DNA of 64,000 nucleotides from Salinarimonas ramus (GTDB lineage Bacteria > Pseudomonadota > Alphaproteobacteria > Rhizobiales > Beijerinckiaceae), in assembly GCF_014645695.1 (NCBI RefSeq), contig NZ_BMMF01000008.1, positions 62,001-126,000 on the forward strand, given 5' to 3'. Below are positions 1-10,115 of the stretch, one piece after another. The notes beneath the pieces are model-generated. The model ran no database searches. It saw nothing but the letters and a program-made list of their open reading frames with translations, and was not told the DNA's origin. The translations under genes and the position numbers were made by a program. Position 1 is the first letter of the stretch, and each line of letters opens with the position of its first letter.

Positions 1-263
1 CCGGCGACATGGACGAGATCTTCCTCGTGGAGGGCCACACCGACGCCGTGGGCCCGGAGATCGACAACCTCTCGCTCTCGGACCGGCGTGCGGAGAGCGT
101 CGCCTACGTTCTCTCGGAAGCCTACGGCATCCCGCCCGAGAACCTGGTGACGCAGGGCTACGGCGAGGAATTCCTCAAGGTCCCGACCCAGAGCGCCGAG
201 GCGCGCAACCGCCGCGTCACCTTGCGGCGCATCACGCCGCTGATCGAGGCTGCGCGACGCTGA
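1..263 (+). CDS. OmpA-family C-terminal domain protein, 5' end cut off by window
   Basis: Only the last 87 or so codons are inside the window, in the frame that ends with TGA at 261-263. The visible part is the peptidoglycan-binding OmpA C-terminal fold: a GHTDAVG motif, then the Asn-x-x-Leu-Ser-x-x-Arg-Ala-x-x-Val signature (NLSLSDRRAESV), and near the end a GYGEE segment followed by ARNRRVTLRRI. In this family the conserved Asp and Arg of these motifs hold the meso-diaminopimelate of peptidoglycan. An in-frame ATG at position 9 lies inside the conserved domain and cannot be the true start. The N-terminal part, which would tell porin, lipoprotein or MotB type apart, is missing. Confidence 0.85.
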   Translation, partial: GDMDEIFLVEGHTDAVGPEIDNLSLSDRRAESVAYVLSEAYGIPPENLVTQGYGEEFLKVPTQSAEARNRRVTLRRITPLIEAARR

Positions 264-340
264 CACGGCCTCGTTCGGCTGCGCGACCCAGGTGCGACGA
301 CGGAAGTCATCCGCTCGGCGCACCGTCGCGTAGGCCTGGT

Positions 341-380
341 GGGGACCGGCCCCGGCCGACACGGCGCCCGGCCGGTTCCC
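341..380. terminator. Hairpin after the OmpA-like gene, possible terminator
   Basis: An 11-bp stem pairs 341-351 (GGGGACCGGCC) with 370-380 (GGCCGGTTCCC) with a single G-T wobble; the loop is 18 bases and can itself fold. No T-tract follows, so this is either a GC-rich terminator or a processing hairpin. It separates the OmpA-like gene from the lipoprotein gene at 422. Confidence 0.4.
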
Positions 381-421
381 GCTCATGCCCACGATCCCCC
401 GAGCCGATCCGGAGGTCTTCC

Positions 422-775
422 ATGACGGCGCTCGCCCACGCTCATCGCCGCCGCGCGATCCGCCCCGCCCCACGCCCCGGCCCGCGCCTTCGCACGCTGG
501 CGCTCGCCTGCACGCTGCCGGCGCTCCTCGCCGCCTGCGCCTCCGACCCGACCTTCGGCGAGCGCGTTCTCGCCAGCGGCGAAGAGACGGCCGCGCTCGG
601 CGAGCGGGCCATCGCCGGGGAGCGCGCCGTCGATCGCGGCGAGGCGCTCGTCTCGCGCGGGCGAGACCGCATCCGCGAGGGCGAGCGGCTCGTCTCGGAG
701 GGCCGCGCGCTGATCGAGGAGGGCACGCGCGAGCAGGCGGCGGTGCGCCGCGCGCTGGAGGGACGCGACATCTGA
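422..775 (+). CDS. Small lipoprotein with glycine-led heptad repeats
   Basis: A 117-residue protein. The start is supported by GGAGG at 411-415, six bases before the ATG. The N-terminus is long and strongly basic, followed by a hydrophobic stretch and a lipobox (LLAAC) with the lipidated Cys at residue 39. The mature part is one long predicted helix built of heptads that each begin with Gly, usually Gly-Glu: glycines at residues 46, 53, 60, 66, 73, 80, 87, 94 and 101. The mature chain is rich in Glu, Arg and Ala and has no other domain. I infer an outer-membrane-anchored coiled-coil or fibrous spacer that may act with the OmpA-like protein encoded just upstream. I do not recognise a named family. 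Confidence 0.75.
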   Translation: MTALAHAHRRRAIRPAPRPGPRLRTLALACTLPALLAACASDPTFGERVLASGEETAALGERAIAGERAVDRGEALVSRGRDRIREGERLVSEGRALIEEGTREQAAVRRALEGRDI

Positions 776-887
776 TCGGGCGGCGCCGGTCCGGCGCTTC
801 CACGGGCGCAGCGTGCGTGCGATCCTGCCGCACACGCGAGAGCCGGCGCGAATCAGCTGCCGGCTTCGCCAGGCAGGAGCGTCCTCG

Positions 888-1715
888 ATGTCCCACGATC
901 CCGGCCCCGCCTTCCGCGCCCTGCATCGTCCGGGCGATCCCTTCGTCCTGGCGAACGCCTGGGATCTCGGCTCGGCGCGCATGCTCGCGGCGCTCGGCGC
1001 GCAGGCGCTCGGGACATCGTCCGCCGCCTACGCTTTCACCTTGGGGCGGCCGGACATGGGTCACGTGACGCGCGACGAGATGCTGGCACATGCGCAGGAC
1101 CTCGTCGCGGCGACGCCGCTGCCGGTCTCGGCGGATCTCGAGAACGGCTACGGCGATGCGCCGGACGCCGTCGCGGAGACCGTGCGGCTCGCCTGCGATG
1201 CGGGGCTCGCCGGGCTCTCCATCGAGGACGTGATGCCGCCCGCGGGCGCCGCCTACCCGTTCGATCTCGCCGTGGAGCGCATCCGCGCGGGCGCCGCCGC
1301 GGCGCGCGCCTGCCCACGGGACATCGTGCTCCTCGCCCGCGCCGACGGGGTGATGACGGGCGCCTACGATCTCGACGAGGGCATCCGCCGCCTCCAGGCC
1401 TTCGTGACGGCCGGCGCGGATGCCGTCTACCTGCCCGCGCCGGCCTCCATGGAGGACGTGGCGCGCATCTGCGCGAGCGTGGAGGTTCCGGTGAACGCGC
1501 TGGCCGCCGGCCGCTTCACCGACCATCGGCGGGCGGACTTCGCGGCGGCGGGGGTCGCGCGCATCTCGCTCGGCTCCGCGCTGGCGCGCGCGACGCATCG
1601 CCTGATCAAGGACGCGGCGGAGGCGATGCTGGGGGATGCGGGGGACTTCTCGCTCCTGTCGCGCAGCATCTCGGGGGAGGCGGTGGACGCGCTCCTGGCG
1701 AAAGGCACGCGGTGA
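888..1715 (+). CDS. Isocitrate lyase/PEP mutase family protein
   Basis: A 275-residue protein of the isocitrate lyase/phosphoenolpyruvate mutase superfamily, TIM-barrel enzymes that make or break C-C or C-P bonds of 2-oxo acids. The N-terminal LANAWDLGSARML matches the family, as do the Mg-binding SADLENGYGD (Asp83, Glu85) and the SIEDV strand at 111-115. The catalytic Cys loop (KKCGH) of true isocitrate lyases is not present, so the substrate cannot be named; many relatives are oxaloacetate decarboxylase or 2-methylisocitrate lyase-like. The reading frame is open from 813. I chose ATG 888 because it begins the family-typical N-terminus and has GGAG at 876-879. It converges with the minus-strand operon, stopping ten bases from it. 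Confidence 0.85.
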   Translation: MSHDPGPAFRALHRPGDPFVLANAWDLGSARMLAALGAQALGTSSAAYAFTLGRPDMGHVTRDEMLAHAQDLVAATPLPVSADLENGYGDAPDAVAETVRLACDAGLAGLSIEDVMPPAGAAYPFDLAVERIRAGAAAARACPRDIVLLARADGVMTGAYDLDEGIRRLQAFVTAGADAVYLPAPASMEDVARICASVEVPVNALAAGRFTDHRRADFAAAGVARISLGSALARATHRLIKDAAEAMLGDAGDFSLLSRSISGEAVDALLAKGTR

Positions 1716-1724
1716 GCGCAGGCC

Positions 1725-2612
1725 TCAGGCGGCCTCGCCCGGCTCGGGCATGACGTCGACGCTCACGCTCAGGCTCTGCCCGCCCGAGGAGACGACGACG
1801 CCGTCCACGGGCGAGACGTCGGCATAGTCGCGCCCCACCGCCAGCACGATGTGGTCGGGCCCGACGAGCAGCGCGTTCGTGGGGTCGAAGCCGACCCAGC
1901 CGAGACCGGGGCCGCACCAGGCCTCGACCCAGGCGTGGGTCGCGTCCGCGCCGACGAGGCGGGGCCGGCCCTCGGGCGGGATGGTGCGCAGGTAGCCCGA
2001 CACGTAGCGCGCCGGCAGGCCGAGGCCGCGCAGGCCCGCGATCATCACGTGGGCGAAATCCTGGCAAACGCCCTTTCGCGCGCGAAACGCCTCGCGCGCG
2101 GGCGTCGCGACGTCCGTCTCCCCGGGCGCGTAGGCGAAATCCGCATGGATGCGGCGCATGAGATCGGTGACGCCCGCGAAGGTGCCCGCCTCGTCGGGGA
2201 GCGAGGCGCGGGCCCAGTCGGCGATCTCGGGCGCGCGCGGCACGGCCTGGCTCGGGAAGAGCGCCTGCACCGGCGCGTCCGCCCCGCGATCGAGGCCCGC
2301 GGCGGCGGCGGCGCGGATGGCCGCAACGCGCGGATCGTCCGCGGGCGCCCGCGGCACGGCGCGGGTGACGCGCACGCGGGCGCGGGCCTCGATGCGCAGC
2401 TCCCGATGGGGCACGTCGATGTCGGCGTGGTGGAGCCGCGCGCCGAAGAAGCAGGTCTCCTCGCGCAGCCGCGCCTCGGGGGCGATGCGCACGTCGCAGA
2501 ACAATCGCTCCTGCCCCGCGCCCTCGCGGGGCGTCAGCCTCAGGACGCAGCGCGCCGAGGCGACCGAGGCCTCGTAGGTGTAGGTCGTCACGTGGCGGAT
2601 ACGGTAGATCAC
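1725..2612 (-). CDS. Transglutaminase-like cysteine peptidase family protein
   Basis: A 295-residue protein with an N-terminal beta-rich domain (starting [14 protein letters not shown], the bacterial transglutaminase N-terminal domain) and a C-terminal transglutaminase core. The triad is visible: Cys183 in KGVCQDFAHVM, His226 in ATHAWVE and Asp243 in GFDPTN. No signal peptide is seen, so it should act in the cytoplasm. The start is GTG at 2612, which overlaps the stop of the upstream ATP-grasp/alpha-E gene by four bases (GTGA). It is the last gene of a three-gene operon. In this family and setting it probably acts as a peptidase or amide-bond enzyme on the product of the linked ligase. Confidence 0.88.
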   Translation of the reverse strand: MIYRIRHVTTYTYEASVASARCVLRLTPREGAGQERLFCDVRIAPEARLREETCFFGARLHHADIDVPHRELRIEARARVRVTRAVPRAPADDPRVAAIRAAAAAGLDRGADAPVQALFPSQAVPRAPEIADWARASLPDEAGTFAGVTDLMRRIHADFAYAPGETDVATPAREAFRARKGVCQDFAHVMIAGLRGLGLPARYVSGYLRTIPPEGRPRLVGADATHAWVEAWCGPGLGWVGFDPTNALLVGPDHIVLAVGRDYADVSPVDGVVVSSGGQSLSVSVDVMPEPGEAA

Positions 2613-5131
2613 GCGAGGCCGCTCAGCTTGGCGGGCCGCTCGGCGGCGGCCCCGTGCGGGAAGTAGCGCATGCCGATCGCGTCGGCGAGATCGGCGAGAT
2701 CCGCCTCCCAGCCCGCGAGGACGGCGCCGTCGATGGCGGCGGCCTCGGCGATGGAGAGGTCGCGGGCGAGCGCGGAGGCGAGCCGCTCGGTGGGCTCCGG
2801 CAGGCCGTCCTCGTGCAGGCGCGGCAGGGCGCGCACGTGGCCCAGGATGCGCTCGGCCTGGAAGACGAGGGAGCGCGGGTTGTCGGGGTCGAGGAGGGCG
2901 AGGTCGCGCACGGGCGCGGGCGCCGGGCCGAAGAGGTAGCGCGTGCGATAGGTGATCTGGCAGTCGACGACGTCGAGGAGCGCGTCGAGATCGCCCCCGG
3001 TGGCCCCGTCGGCCGCCAGCGCGCCGGTGACGCGGCAGACCGCGAGCCCGCGCTCGATGCGCCGGCCCATGTCGAGGAGGCGCCAGCCGTCGGAGCGCGT
3101 CATGTTCTCGTGCACGAGCCCGGCGATGGCGGCGAAGCGCTCCAGCAGCGCGCGGGCGCGATCGAGCACGTCCGCGGGGGCGGCGACCTCCTCCTCGGAG
3201 GCGGGCGTTCCCGGCGAGAGCTCGGAGACGAGCCGCCAGGCCTCCGGCGAGAGCCGGTCGCGCAGATGCGAGGCGGCGCGCCGCGCGAAGGCGATGGAGC
3301 ATGCGACCGAGCCCGGCGCCGCCGGATCGTCGAGGGCGGCGCGGGCGATGTCGGAGGCCGGAGCGCGCGCGGGCCGCGGGGCCACGGCCTCCTTCGTCTC
3401 GTCCTCTTCGTCGTCCTCGGGGTCGACGACGGCGCCGAGCGCCCGCGCGAGGCCTTCGAGCCGCTCCACGGTCTCGTCGCCCGGGCCCACGGCGGCGCCG
3501 TCGAGGCGGGCCTCGGCGAGGGCGGCGACGATGCGCGTCGTCGCTTCCGCGCGTTCCAGATAGCGGCCGAGCCAGAACAGGTTGTCGGCGGCGCGGCTCG
3601 GCAGGTGGCCGGCGACGCGGCGGATCCGCTCCTGCGGCACCAGCGTGACGCGGGCGACCGGCTGGTCCGCGAGAACCCAGACGTCGGCGGAGAGCGTCCC
3701 CTCCCCCATCGTCACGGCGCGGGCGTCCGGGCGCTCGGCGATGCGCGCGAAGCCGCCGGGCATGACGTGCCAGCCGTCGGGCGTCGCCGCCGCGTAGACG
3801 CGCAGCGAGAACGGGCGCGGCACGAGCCTGCCGTCGCGCCAGACCGGGGTCGTCGAGAGGCGCACGATCTCCTGGCCGACGACGTCGATGCCGCGCGTGC
3901 GGATGCGCGCCTCGAGCTCCGCGCGGGCGGGCTCGTCGAGCTCGGCGCCGAGCTCGGAGCACCCGCCGTCGAAGGCGTCCGCGAAGGCGAGGGTGTCGAG
4001 GCGCGCGAGCGCCTCCTCGCGCACACCGGGCTCGCCGCACCACCAGGTGGCGATGTTGGGCAGCGCGAGCTCCTCGTCGAGGAGCCGGCGGCACTGCGCC
4101 GCCATGAAGCCCATGAGCGCGCGCTGCTCCACGGCGCCGGAGCCCGGCATGTTCGCGATGGCGACGCCGCCCGCCCGCAGGGCGGCCACGAGGCCCGGCA
4201 CGCCGAGCCGAGAGCGCGCGTCGAGCGCCAGCGGATCGCAATAATCGCCGTCGACGCGCCGCCAGAGCACGTCGATGCGCTTGAGGCCCGAGACCGTGCG
4301 CACGTAGACCGAGCCGTCGCGGGCGACGAGGTCGTCGCCCTCCACCAGCGGCAGGCCGAGATAGCGCGCGAGCGTCGCCTGCTCGAAATAGGTCTCCGAG
4401 AACGGGCCCGGCGTGAGCAGGCCGACCCGCGGCTCCTCGCGCCGGCCGAGCGCGGCGAGCCCGTCGCGCAGCGCCCCGAAGAAGGGCGCGAGGCGCTGCA
4501 CGCGCAGCCGCTCCATCAGCCCGGGATAGACGCGGGAGAGGACGATGCGGTTCTCGAGCGCGTAGCCGGCGCCCGAGGGCGCCTGCGTGCGGTCCGAGAG
4601 CACCCACCAGCGCCCGTCCGGCCCACGCCCGAGATCGACGGCGTAGAGCGCCAGGTGACGCCCGCCCGGCGGCGGGACGCCGACGAGGGGCCGCAGGTAG
4701 TTGGGGCTGCCCACGATCGCCGCCGCGGGCGGGGCGCCTTTCGGCGCGGGGGAGCCGGAATGGATCTCGGCGAGGAGCGCCTCCATCAGGCGGGCGCGCT
4801 GGACGACGCCGTCGGCGATGCCCTTCCACTCGGCGGCGTCGATGAGGATCGGCAGATGCGCCACCGGCCAGGCGCGGTCCGCCGCCTCGCCGTGGACGCG
4901 ATACGAGATGCCGACCTCGCGCACGTGGCGCTCCGCCGAGCCGAAGCCGCGGGCGAGATCGCCCGGGCTCATCGGCCCGAGCGCCTCGGCGAGGCGCGAC
5001 CATGCGGGACGCGGCGCGCCGTCCGGCCCGATCAGCTCGTCGGAGGCCCCGGGCAGCGGCGCGTAGCCCTCGGTCCAGCGGCTGAGCCCCTGGATGAGGT
5101 CGCGCGCCTGGGCCCGGGTGAGGGCCGTCAT
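2609..5131 (-). CDS. Circularly permuted ATP-grasp / alpha-E fusion protein
   Basis: An 840-residue fusion. Roughly residues 1-490 form a circularly permuted type 2 ATP-grasp domain (fragments [33 protein letters not shown] and [13 protein letters not shown]). After a short linker, roughly 510-830 form the helical alpha-E domain, recognised by [13 protein letters not shown]. In many bacteria these are two adjacent genes; here they are one chain. ATP-grasp enzymes of this class are predicted to join a carboxylate to an amine; the role of alpha-E is unknown. A Glu/Asp-rich linker lies inside the alpha-E part. The start ATG overlaps the stop of the upstream DUF2126 gene (ATGA, 5128-5131). Confidence 0.88.
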   Translation of the reverse strand: MTALTRAQARDLIQGLSRWTEGYAPLPGASDELIGPDGAPRPAWSRLAEALGPMSPGDLARGFGSAERHVREVGISYRVHGEAADRAWPVAHLPILIDAAEWKGIADGVVQRARLMEALLAEIHSGSPAPKGAPPAAAIVGSPNYLRPLVGVPPPGGRHLALYAVDLGRGPDGRWWVLSDRTQAPSGAGYALENRIVLSRVYPGLMERLRVQRLAPFFGALRDGLAALGRREEPRVGLLTPGPFSETYFEQATLARYLGLPLVEGDDLVARDGSVYVRTVSGLKRIDVLWRRVDGDYCDPLALDARSRLGVPGLVAALRAGGVAIANMPGSGAVEQRALMGFMAAQCRRLLDEELALPNIATWWCGEPGVREEALARLDTLAFADAFDGGCSELGAELDEPARAELEARIRTRGIDVVGQEIVRLSTTPVWRDGRLVPRPFSLRVYAAATPDGWHVMPGGFARIAERPDARAVTMGEGTLSADVWVLADQPVARVTLVPQERIRRVAGHLPSRAADNLFWLGRYLERAEATTRIVAALAEARLDGAAVGPGDETVERLEGLARALGAVVDPEDDEEDETKEAVAPRPARAPASDIARAALDDPAAPGSVACSIAFARRAASHLRDRLSPEAWRLVSELSPGTPASEEEVAAPADVLDRARALLERFAAIAGLVHENMTRSDGWRLLDMGRRIERGLAVCRVTGALAADGATGGDLDALLDVVDCQITYRTRYLFGPAPAPVRDLALLDPDNPRSLVFQAERILGHVRALPRLHEDGLPEPTERLASALARDLSIAEAAAIDGAVLAGWEADLADLADAIGMRYFPHGAAAERPAKLSGLA

Positions 5132-8100
5132 GCGGGCGGTCTCCGCAGGTCCAGCGTCATCGGGAACTCGGAGGCCGGCTCTTCCGGCGGCGGGTCGATC
5201 CGGCCGGGCGTGTGGCCGTGGTTCTGGAAGCGGGCGAGACGGCGCGCCTCCGCTTCGTAGGCATTGACCGGCATGGTCTCGTAATTGCGCCCGCCGGGAT
5301 GGGAGACGTGGTAGACGCAGCCGCCCAGCGAGCGGCGGTTCCAGCGATCGACGACATCGAAGGTGAGCGGCGCGTGCACCGGAATGCGCGGATGCAGGCC
5401 CGACGGCGGCTGCCACGCCTTGTAGCGCACCCCCGCCACCGCCTCGCCCGCGCGCCCCGTCGGGGTCAGCGGCAGGCGCCGGCCGTTGCAGGCGACGACG
5501 TGACGGCCCTGGACGAGGCCGAGCGCGCGCACCTCGAGTCGCTCGACGGAGCTGTCGACGTAGCGCACCGTACCGCCGATGGCGCCCTCCTCGCCCATGA
5601 CGTGCCAGGGCTCGAGCGCCTGGCGCAGCTCCAGCGCGACGCCGCCGTGCTCGACGCGGCCGTAGAGCGGGAAGCGGAATTCCCACTGGGCGCGAAACCA
5701 GGTCTCGTCGAACGGATAGCCGGCGTCGGCGAGATCGGCGAGGACGCTGCGGAAATCCTGCCAGACCATGTGCGGGAGCATGAAGCGGTCGTGCAGGCTG
5801 GTGCCCCAGCGCACCAGCGGCCCGCCCTGCGGCTCGCGCCACAGCCAGGCGACGAGGGCGCGCAGGAGCAGCTGCTGGGCGAGCGACATGCGCGCGTCCG
5901 GCGGCATCTCGAAGCCGCGGAACTCGACGAGGCCGAGCCGACCCGTGGGGCCGTCGGGGGAATAGAGCTTGTCGATGCAGATCTCGGCGCGGTGCGTATT
6001 GCCGGTGACGTCGACGAGGAGGTTGCGGAAGAGCCGATCCACGAGCCACGGCGTGATCTCGCCCACATCGGGATCGGGCACCTGGGCGAGCGCGATCTCG
6101 AGCTCGTAGAGCGCGTCGTCGCGCGCCTCGTCCATGCGCGGGGCCTGGCTCGTGGGGCCGATGAACAGCCCCGAGAACAGGAAGGACAGGGACGGATGCC
6201 GCTGCCAGTAGAGGACGAGGCTCTTGAGCAGGTCCGGCCGGCGCAGGAACGGCGAATCGGGCGGGCTCGCGCCGCCGAGCACGACGTGATTGCCGCCGCC
6301 GGTCCCGGTATGGCGGCCGTCGACCATGAACTTCTCGGCCGTCAGCCGCGCCTGGCGGGCCTCCTCGTAGACCCCCGTCGTGATCGCCACGGCCTCGCGC
6401 CACGAGGCGGCGGGCTGGATGTTGACCTCGATGACGCCGGGATCGGGGGTGACCTTGATCACGTCGATGCGCGGATCGTAGGGCGGGGTGTAGCCCTCGA
6501 CGCGCACGGGCAGCCCGGTCTCGCGGGCGGTCGCCTCGATCGCGGCGAGGAGCTCGAGGTAGTCCTCCACCTGCTCCACGGGCGGCATGAAGACGTGGGT
6601 GATGCCGTCGCGCACCTCCACCGAGAGCGCGGTGCGCACCGCCTCGCCCACCGCGTTCTGCGCGGCCACCGCCTGGCGCTTGGCCGCGGGATCGCGGTCG
6701 GGCCGCGGGTAGCGCGGCAGCGCGCCGCGGGGCTCGAGCGGATCGCGCGGGTGGATGTGGGGATAGTGCTCCGGCTCGATGAAGGGCAAGGAGGAAAGCG
6801 GCAGGCGCAGGCCCACGGGCGAATCGCCGGGGATCAGGAAGAGCTTGCCGCGGCGCGTGCGCCACAATTCGGAGCGCCAGCGCCGCGCCCCGTCCGCCGC
6901 GTTCCAGCGCTGGATCGGCAGGACCCATCCCACGGGCTCCGTCAGCCCCCGCTCGAATACGCGCATCATGCGCGCCCGCTCCTCGGGATCCTTCAGCGCC
7001 GGGTTCGACGGATCCACCCCCTCGGGCAGCTCCGCCTCCTTCATCAGCCAGTGCGCGGGATCCTCGTAGGCCGGCTGGGCATAGCCGGCGGGCAGATGCA
7101 TCCGCTCGGCGAGCCCTGCGATGAAGCCCTGCGCCGCCGCGGGAGGCGCCTTCACGGAAGCCGCGCCCTCGCCCGCGATCAGCGAGGCATCGCGCCAGAT
7201 CGGCTCGCCGTCGCGGCGCCAGTAGAGCCCGAAGGCCCAGCGCGGCAATTGCTCGCCGGGATACCACTTGCCCTGCCCGTAATGCAGGAAGCCGCCGGGC
7301 CCGAACCGATCGCGCAGGCGCCGGATCAGCGTGTCCGCGCGCGCCTGCTTGGTCGGGCCCACCGCCGCGATGTTCCACTCCGCCCCGTCGGGATCGTCGA
7401 TCGAGACGAAGGTGGGCTCGCCGCCGATGGTGAGACGCACGTCCTGGGCGACGAGATCCTCGTCCACCCGGTCGCCCAGCGCCTCCAGCGCCGACCAGGC
7501 CGCCTCGTCGAAGGGCCGCGTGACCCGCGGCGCCTCGAGGATGCGCGTCACGTGCATCTCGAAGCCGAACTCGACGTTGGCCGGCTCCGTCACGCCGGTG
7601 ATCGGCGCCGCGGAGCGGTAGTGCGGGGTGGCGCACAGCGGGATGTGGCCCTCGCCGCAGAACAGGCCGGACGTCGCGTCCATGCCGATCCAGCCGGCGC
7701 CCGGCACGTAGACCTCGGCCCAGGCGTGGAGATCGGTGAAGTCGTGCTCCGTGCCCTTGGGCCCCTCGATCGGGTCGATATCGGCCTTGAGCTGGATGAG
7801 GTAGCCCGAGACGAAGCGCGCGGCGAAGCCGAGGCGGCGCAGGATCTGGACGAGGAGCCAGGCCGAATCGCGGCACGAGCCCGAGCCGAGCGCCAGCGTC
7901 TCCTCGGGCGCCTGCACGCCCGGCTCCATGCGCACGATGTAGCGCACCGCCTGCTGGACGAGGAGGTTGAGCTCGACGAGGAAGGTGACCGTGCTGCGCT
8001 TCGTGCGGTCGATGGAGGCGAGGAAGGCCTCGGCCTTCTCGCCCAGCTCCTCGGGCACGAGATAGGGCTCGAGCTCCTTCTCGAGGTCGGGCGCGTAGGA

Positions 8101-8412
8101 GAAGGGGTAATCGTCGGCATAGGGCTCGACGAAGAAGTCGAACGGGTTGACCACGGCCATGTCCGCGGTGAGATCGACCTCGATCTTCAGCTCGCTCGCG
8201 GGCTCGGGAAAGACGAGCCGGGCGAGCCAGTTCCCGTGCGGGTCCTGCTGCCAATTGATGAAATGATTGGCGGGCTGCACCTTGAGCGCATAGCTGGGGA
8301 CGCGTGTTCGGGCATGGGGCGCCGGTCGCAGGCGGATCACCTGCGGCCCGATCCCGACGGAACGGTCGTACTTGTAGTGCGTGACGTGGTGCAGGGCGAC
8401 GAGAATGGACAC
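5128..8412 (-). CDS. Transglutaminase-like / DUF2126 protein
   Basis: A 1,094-residue protein. Residues 1 to about 290 are a transglutaminase-like domain with Cys180 ([10 protein letters not shown]), His229 (DLHAWAEVY) and Asp245 (GMDATSG). The remaining roughly 700 residues are DUF2126, a domain related to the glutamine synthetase/COOH-NH2 ligase fold, with conserved stretches such as GGGNHVVLG and [14 protein letters not shown]. The frame is open upstream to 8589, but GTG at 8412 gives the usual N-terminus of this family ([16 protein letters not shown]). It is the first gene of a three-gene minus-strand operon, diverging from the glycosyltransferase gene at 8558. A ligase domain fused to a peptidase-like domain suggests peptide tagging or synthesis; the substrate is unknown. 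Confidence 0.87.
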   Translation of the reverse strand: MSILVALHHVTHYKYDRSVGIGPQVIRLRPAPHARTRVPSYALKVQPANHFINWQQDPHGNWLARLVFPEPASELKIEVDLTADMAVVNPFDFFVEPYADDYPFSYAPDLEKELEPYLVPEELGEKAEAFLASIDRTKRSTVTFLVELNLLVQQAVRYIVRMEPGVQAPEETLALGSGSCRDSAWLLVQILRRLGFAARFVSGYLIQLKADIDPIEGPKGTEHDFTDLHAWAEVYVPGAGWIGMDATSGLFCGEGHIPLCATPHYRSAAPITGVTEPANVEFGFEMHVTRILEAPRVTRPFDEAAWSALEALGDRVDEDLVAQDVRLTIGGEPTFVSIDDPDGAEWNIAAVGPTKQARADTLIRRLRDRFGPGGFLHYGQGKWYPGEQLPRWAFGLYWRRDGEPIWRDASLIAGEGAASVKAPPAAAQGFIAGLAERMHLPAGYAQPAYEDPAHWLMKEAELPEGVDPSNPALKDPEERARMMRVFERGLTEPVGWVLPIQRWNAADGARRWRSELWRTRRGKLFLIPGDSPVGLRLPLSSLPFIEPEHYPHIHPRDPLEPRGALPRYPRPDRDPAAKRQAVAAQNAVGEAVRTALSVEVRDGITHVFMPPVEQVEDYLELLAAIEATARETGLPVRVEGYTPPYDPRIDVIKVTPDPGVIEVNIQPAASWREAVAITTGVYEEARQARLTAEKFMVDGRHTGTGGGNHVVLGGASPPDSPFLRRPDLLKSLVLYWQRHPSLSFLFSGLFIGPTSQAPRMDEARDDALYELEIALAQVPDPDVGEITPWLVDRLFRNLLVDVTGNTHRAEICIDKLYSPDGPTGRLGLVEFRGFEMPPDARMSLAQQLLLRALVAWLWREPQGGPLVRWGTSLHDRFMLPHMVWQDFRSVLADLADAGYPFDETWFRAQWEFRFPLYGRVEHGGVALELRQALEPWHVMGEEGAIGGTVRYVDSSVERLEVRALGLVQGRHVVACNGRRLPLTPTGRAGEAVAGVRYKAWQPPSGLHPRIPVHAPLTFDVVDRWNRRSLGGCVYHVSHPGGRNYETMPVNAYEAEARRLARFQNHGHTPGRIDPPPEEPASEFPMTLDLRRPPA

Positions 8413-8557
8413 GATGCGCGCGCTCTCACGGTGGAGTTGCCTGCAAACGGTCAGGCAAGAAGCGTGCGCGCGCAAGGGCGCATCCGCCACGCCGCCCCGG
8501 ATTCGACACGCTGTCCACGGGGAACGGCGGCGCTCGCGGGAGCGTTGCCGCGCCGCC

Positions 8558-9577
8558 ATGCAGCCGCTCGCCGATCTCGCCCCGCCCATCGCCGCGCAGC
8601 CGCGCTATTCCGCGGTCGTCGCCATTCCGGCGCGCGACGAGGCGGAGCGGATCGGTGCGTGTCTCGATGCGTTGGCCGACGCCGCCGCGCAGGCGGGTCC
8701 CGTCGCCGTCCTCCTCCTCGCGGACCGATGCGCGGACGCGACGGTGGAGATCGCGACGGCCGCCCGCGCGCGCGTGCCGTATGCCCTCGTCGTCGTCCGG
8801 CGCGTCCTCGTCGGGTCGGCCCTGCGCAATGCGGGCGACGCCGGCGGCGCGCGCCGTGCGGCGATGGATGCCGGCGCGGCGCTGCTCGCTCCCGACGGCG
8901 TGCTGATGACCACCGACGCGGACACGCGCGTCGCCCCGGACTGGATCGCCCGCAACCGCGCCGCCATCGCAGCCGGAGCGGATGCCGCCGCGGGCCGCGT
9001 GACCTACCTGCGCGCCGACGATCGCGCGCTGCCGCAGGCGGCGCGCCGGCGCGAGCGGCTGGAGCGCATCTACGCCCGGCTCCTCGCGGAGCTGCGCGCG
9101 CGGGCGCGGCCCGATCCGCACGACCCGTGGCCGCGCCACGACATGGCGAGCGGGGCGAGCCTCGCGCTCACGCTCGACGCCTATCGCCGCATCGGCGGCC
9201 TGCCGCGGGTCCCCGTCGGCGAGGACCGCGCGCTCGTCGACGCCTTGCGCGCCGCCGGAGCGCGTGTGCGCCATTGCCCGCGCATCCGCGTGACGACGTC
9301 GGGGCGCCTCGACGGGCGCGCCTCCGCGGGCGCGGCGGCGACGCGGCGGCTGCGCGCGGAGGGCGGCGATCCGTTCTGCGGCCCGGACCTGCCGGCGCTC
9401 GACGACGCGCTCGCGTGCCTCGCCGGCGTGCGGATGCGCGCACAAGCGCGCCTGTGCGCGAGCGCGCTGCCGGGGGAGATCGAGCGCGCCGGCGCGCTCG
9501 TGCGGATGCTGCGGCTCAGGTCCGCCGGAGCGTGTCGAGGCGATAATCCGGTGCCCGCTCGCTCCGGCCTTCGCTGA
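8558..9577 (+). CDS. Family 2 glycosyltransferase
   Basis: A 339-residue GT-A type glycosyltransferase. The N-terminal [17 protein letters not shown] is the family 2 opening strand, and [12 protein letters not shown] carries the metal- and nucleotide-sugar-binding Asp-x-Asp (Asp120 and Asp122). The acceptor region has the [11 protein letters not shown] motif typical of the catalytic base. No membrane segment is obvious, so it probably acts at the cytoplasmic face. ATG 8558 was chosen because the protein then begins just before the conserved strand; the frame is open further upstream. Its last 62 bases overlap, tail to tail, the methyltransferase gene on the other strand. With the next three minus-strand genes it forms a gene set that I have often seen together but that lacks an assigned product. 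Confidence 0.82.
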   Translation: MQPLADLAPPIAAQPRYSAVVAIPARDEAERIGACLDALADAAAQAGPVAVLLLADRCADATVEIATAARARVPYALVVVRRVLVGSALRNAGDAGGARRAAMDAGAALLAPDGVLMTTDADTRVAPDWIARNRAAIAAGADAAAGRVTYLRADDRALPQAARRRERLERIYARLLAELRARARPDPHDPWPRHDMASGASLALTLDAYRRIGGLPRVPVGEDRALVDALRAAGARVRHCPRIRVTTSGRLDGRASAGAAATRRLRAEGGDPFCGPDLPALDDALACLAGVRMRAQARLCASALPGEIERAGALVRMLRLRSAGACRGDNPVPARSGLR

Positions 9578-10115
9578 AGCCCGGCCCCAGCGCGGCCGCG
9601 AAACGCGCGACGGCCTCGTCGCCCGAGAGCGGGTAGTCCGTCTCGCCGATCCAATGGACGAGCACGACCTCTCCCCCCGGTTCCAGAGAGGCGCGCACCC
9701 GCGCCGCGACGCCGTCGACGCCGGCGGGGTCGAGGTAGTAGAGCACCTCGGAGAGGACGACGAGGTCGAACGTACCGGCCGGCCAGCTCTCCGGCGCGCG
9801 CTGGCGCACGAACACGACGTGTCTGAGATCGGCGCAGCGCGCCCGCGCTTTCGCGAGCGCCGCCTCCGCGACGTCGGTGGCCACCAGCGCGTCGCAACGG
9901 CGCGCGAGATCGCGGGTGAGGACGCCGATGGAGCAGCCGACCTCGAGCGCGCGGGCGTAGCGCGGCCGCTCCAGGGCGGCGAGCGTGGCGTCGTACTTGG
10001 CGCGCTCGTAGGCGCTCGTCTCGAAGCGCCAGGGATCGACGTCACGGGCGTAGAGCCCCTCGAAATAGGCGTCCGGAAGGGACGTCTCGGCACGTATCGT
10101 CGTGCGGCTCGTCAC
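9516..10115 (-). CDS. NodS-like SAM-dependent methyltransferase
   Basis: A 199-residue class I methyltransferase. The N-terminal DPWRFETSAYERAKY followed by EVGCSIGVLTRDLA (motif I, SAM binding) is the pattern of the NodS family, whose founder N-methylates a deacetylated chitooligosaccharide amine. Motif II is VATDVAEAALAKAR and motif IV is FDLVVLSEVLYYL. The start is GTG at 10115, overlapping the PIG-L stop by four bases (GTGA). Following a PIG-L deacetylase, N-methylation of a freed amine on a sugar is a reasonable inference. Its 3' end overlaps the opposing glycosyltransferase gene by 62 bases. Confidence 0.83.
   Translation of the reverse strand: MTSRTTIRAETSLPDAYFEGLYARDVDPWRFETSAYERAKYDATLAALERPRYARALEVGCSIGVLTRDLARRCDALVATDVAEAALAKARARCADLRHVVFVRQRAPESWPAGTFDLVVLSEVLYYLDPAGVDGVAARVRASLEPGGEVVLVHWIGETDYPLSGDEAVARFAAALGPGFSEGRSERAPDYRLDTLRRT

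Noticed and set aside
9-263. A complete 84-residue OmpA-like gene starting at position 9
   Set aside because: The ATG lies within the conserved domain and the frame is open to the window edge, so the gene is truncated by the window.
5212-9546. A 1,444-codon open frame on the plus strand
   Set aside because: It is antisense to the DUF2126 gene and runs through the glycosyltransferase gene in another frame. High GC removes stop codons; the Arg/Ala/Gly-rich translation matches no family, and the real genes have complete motifs.
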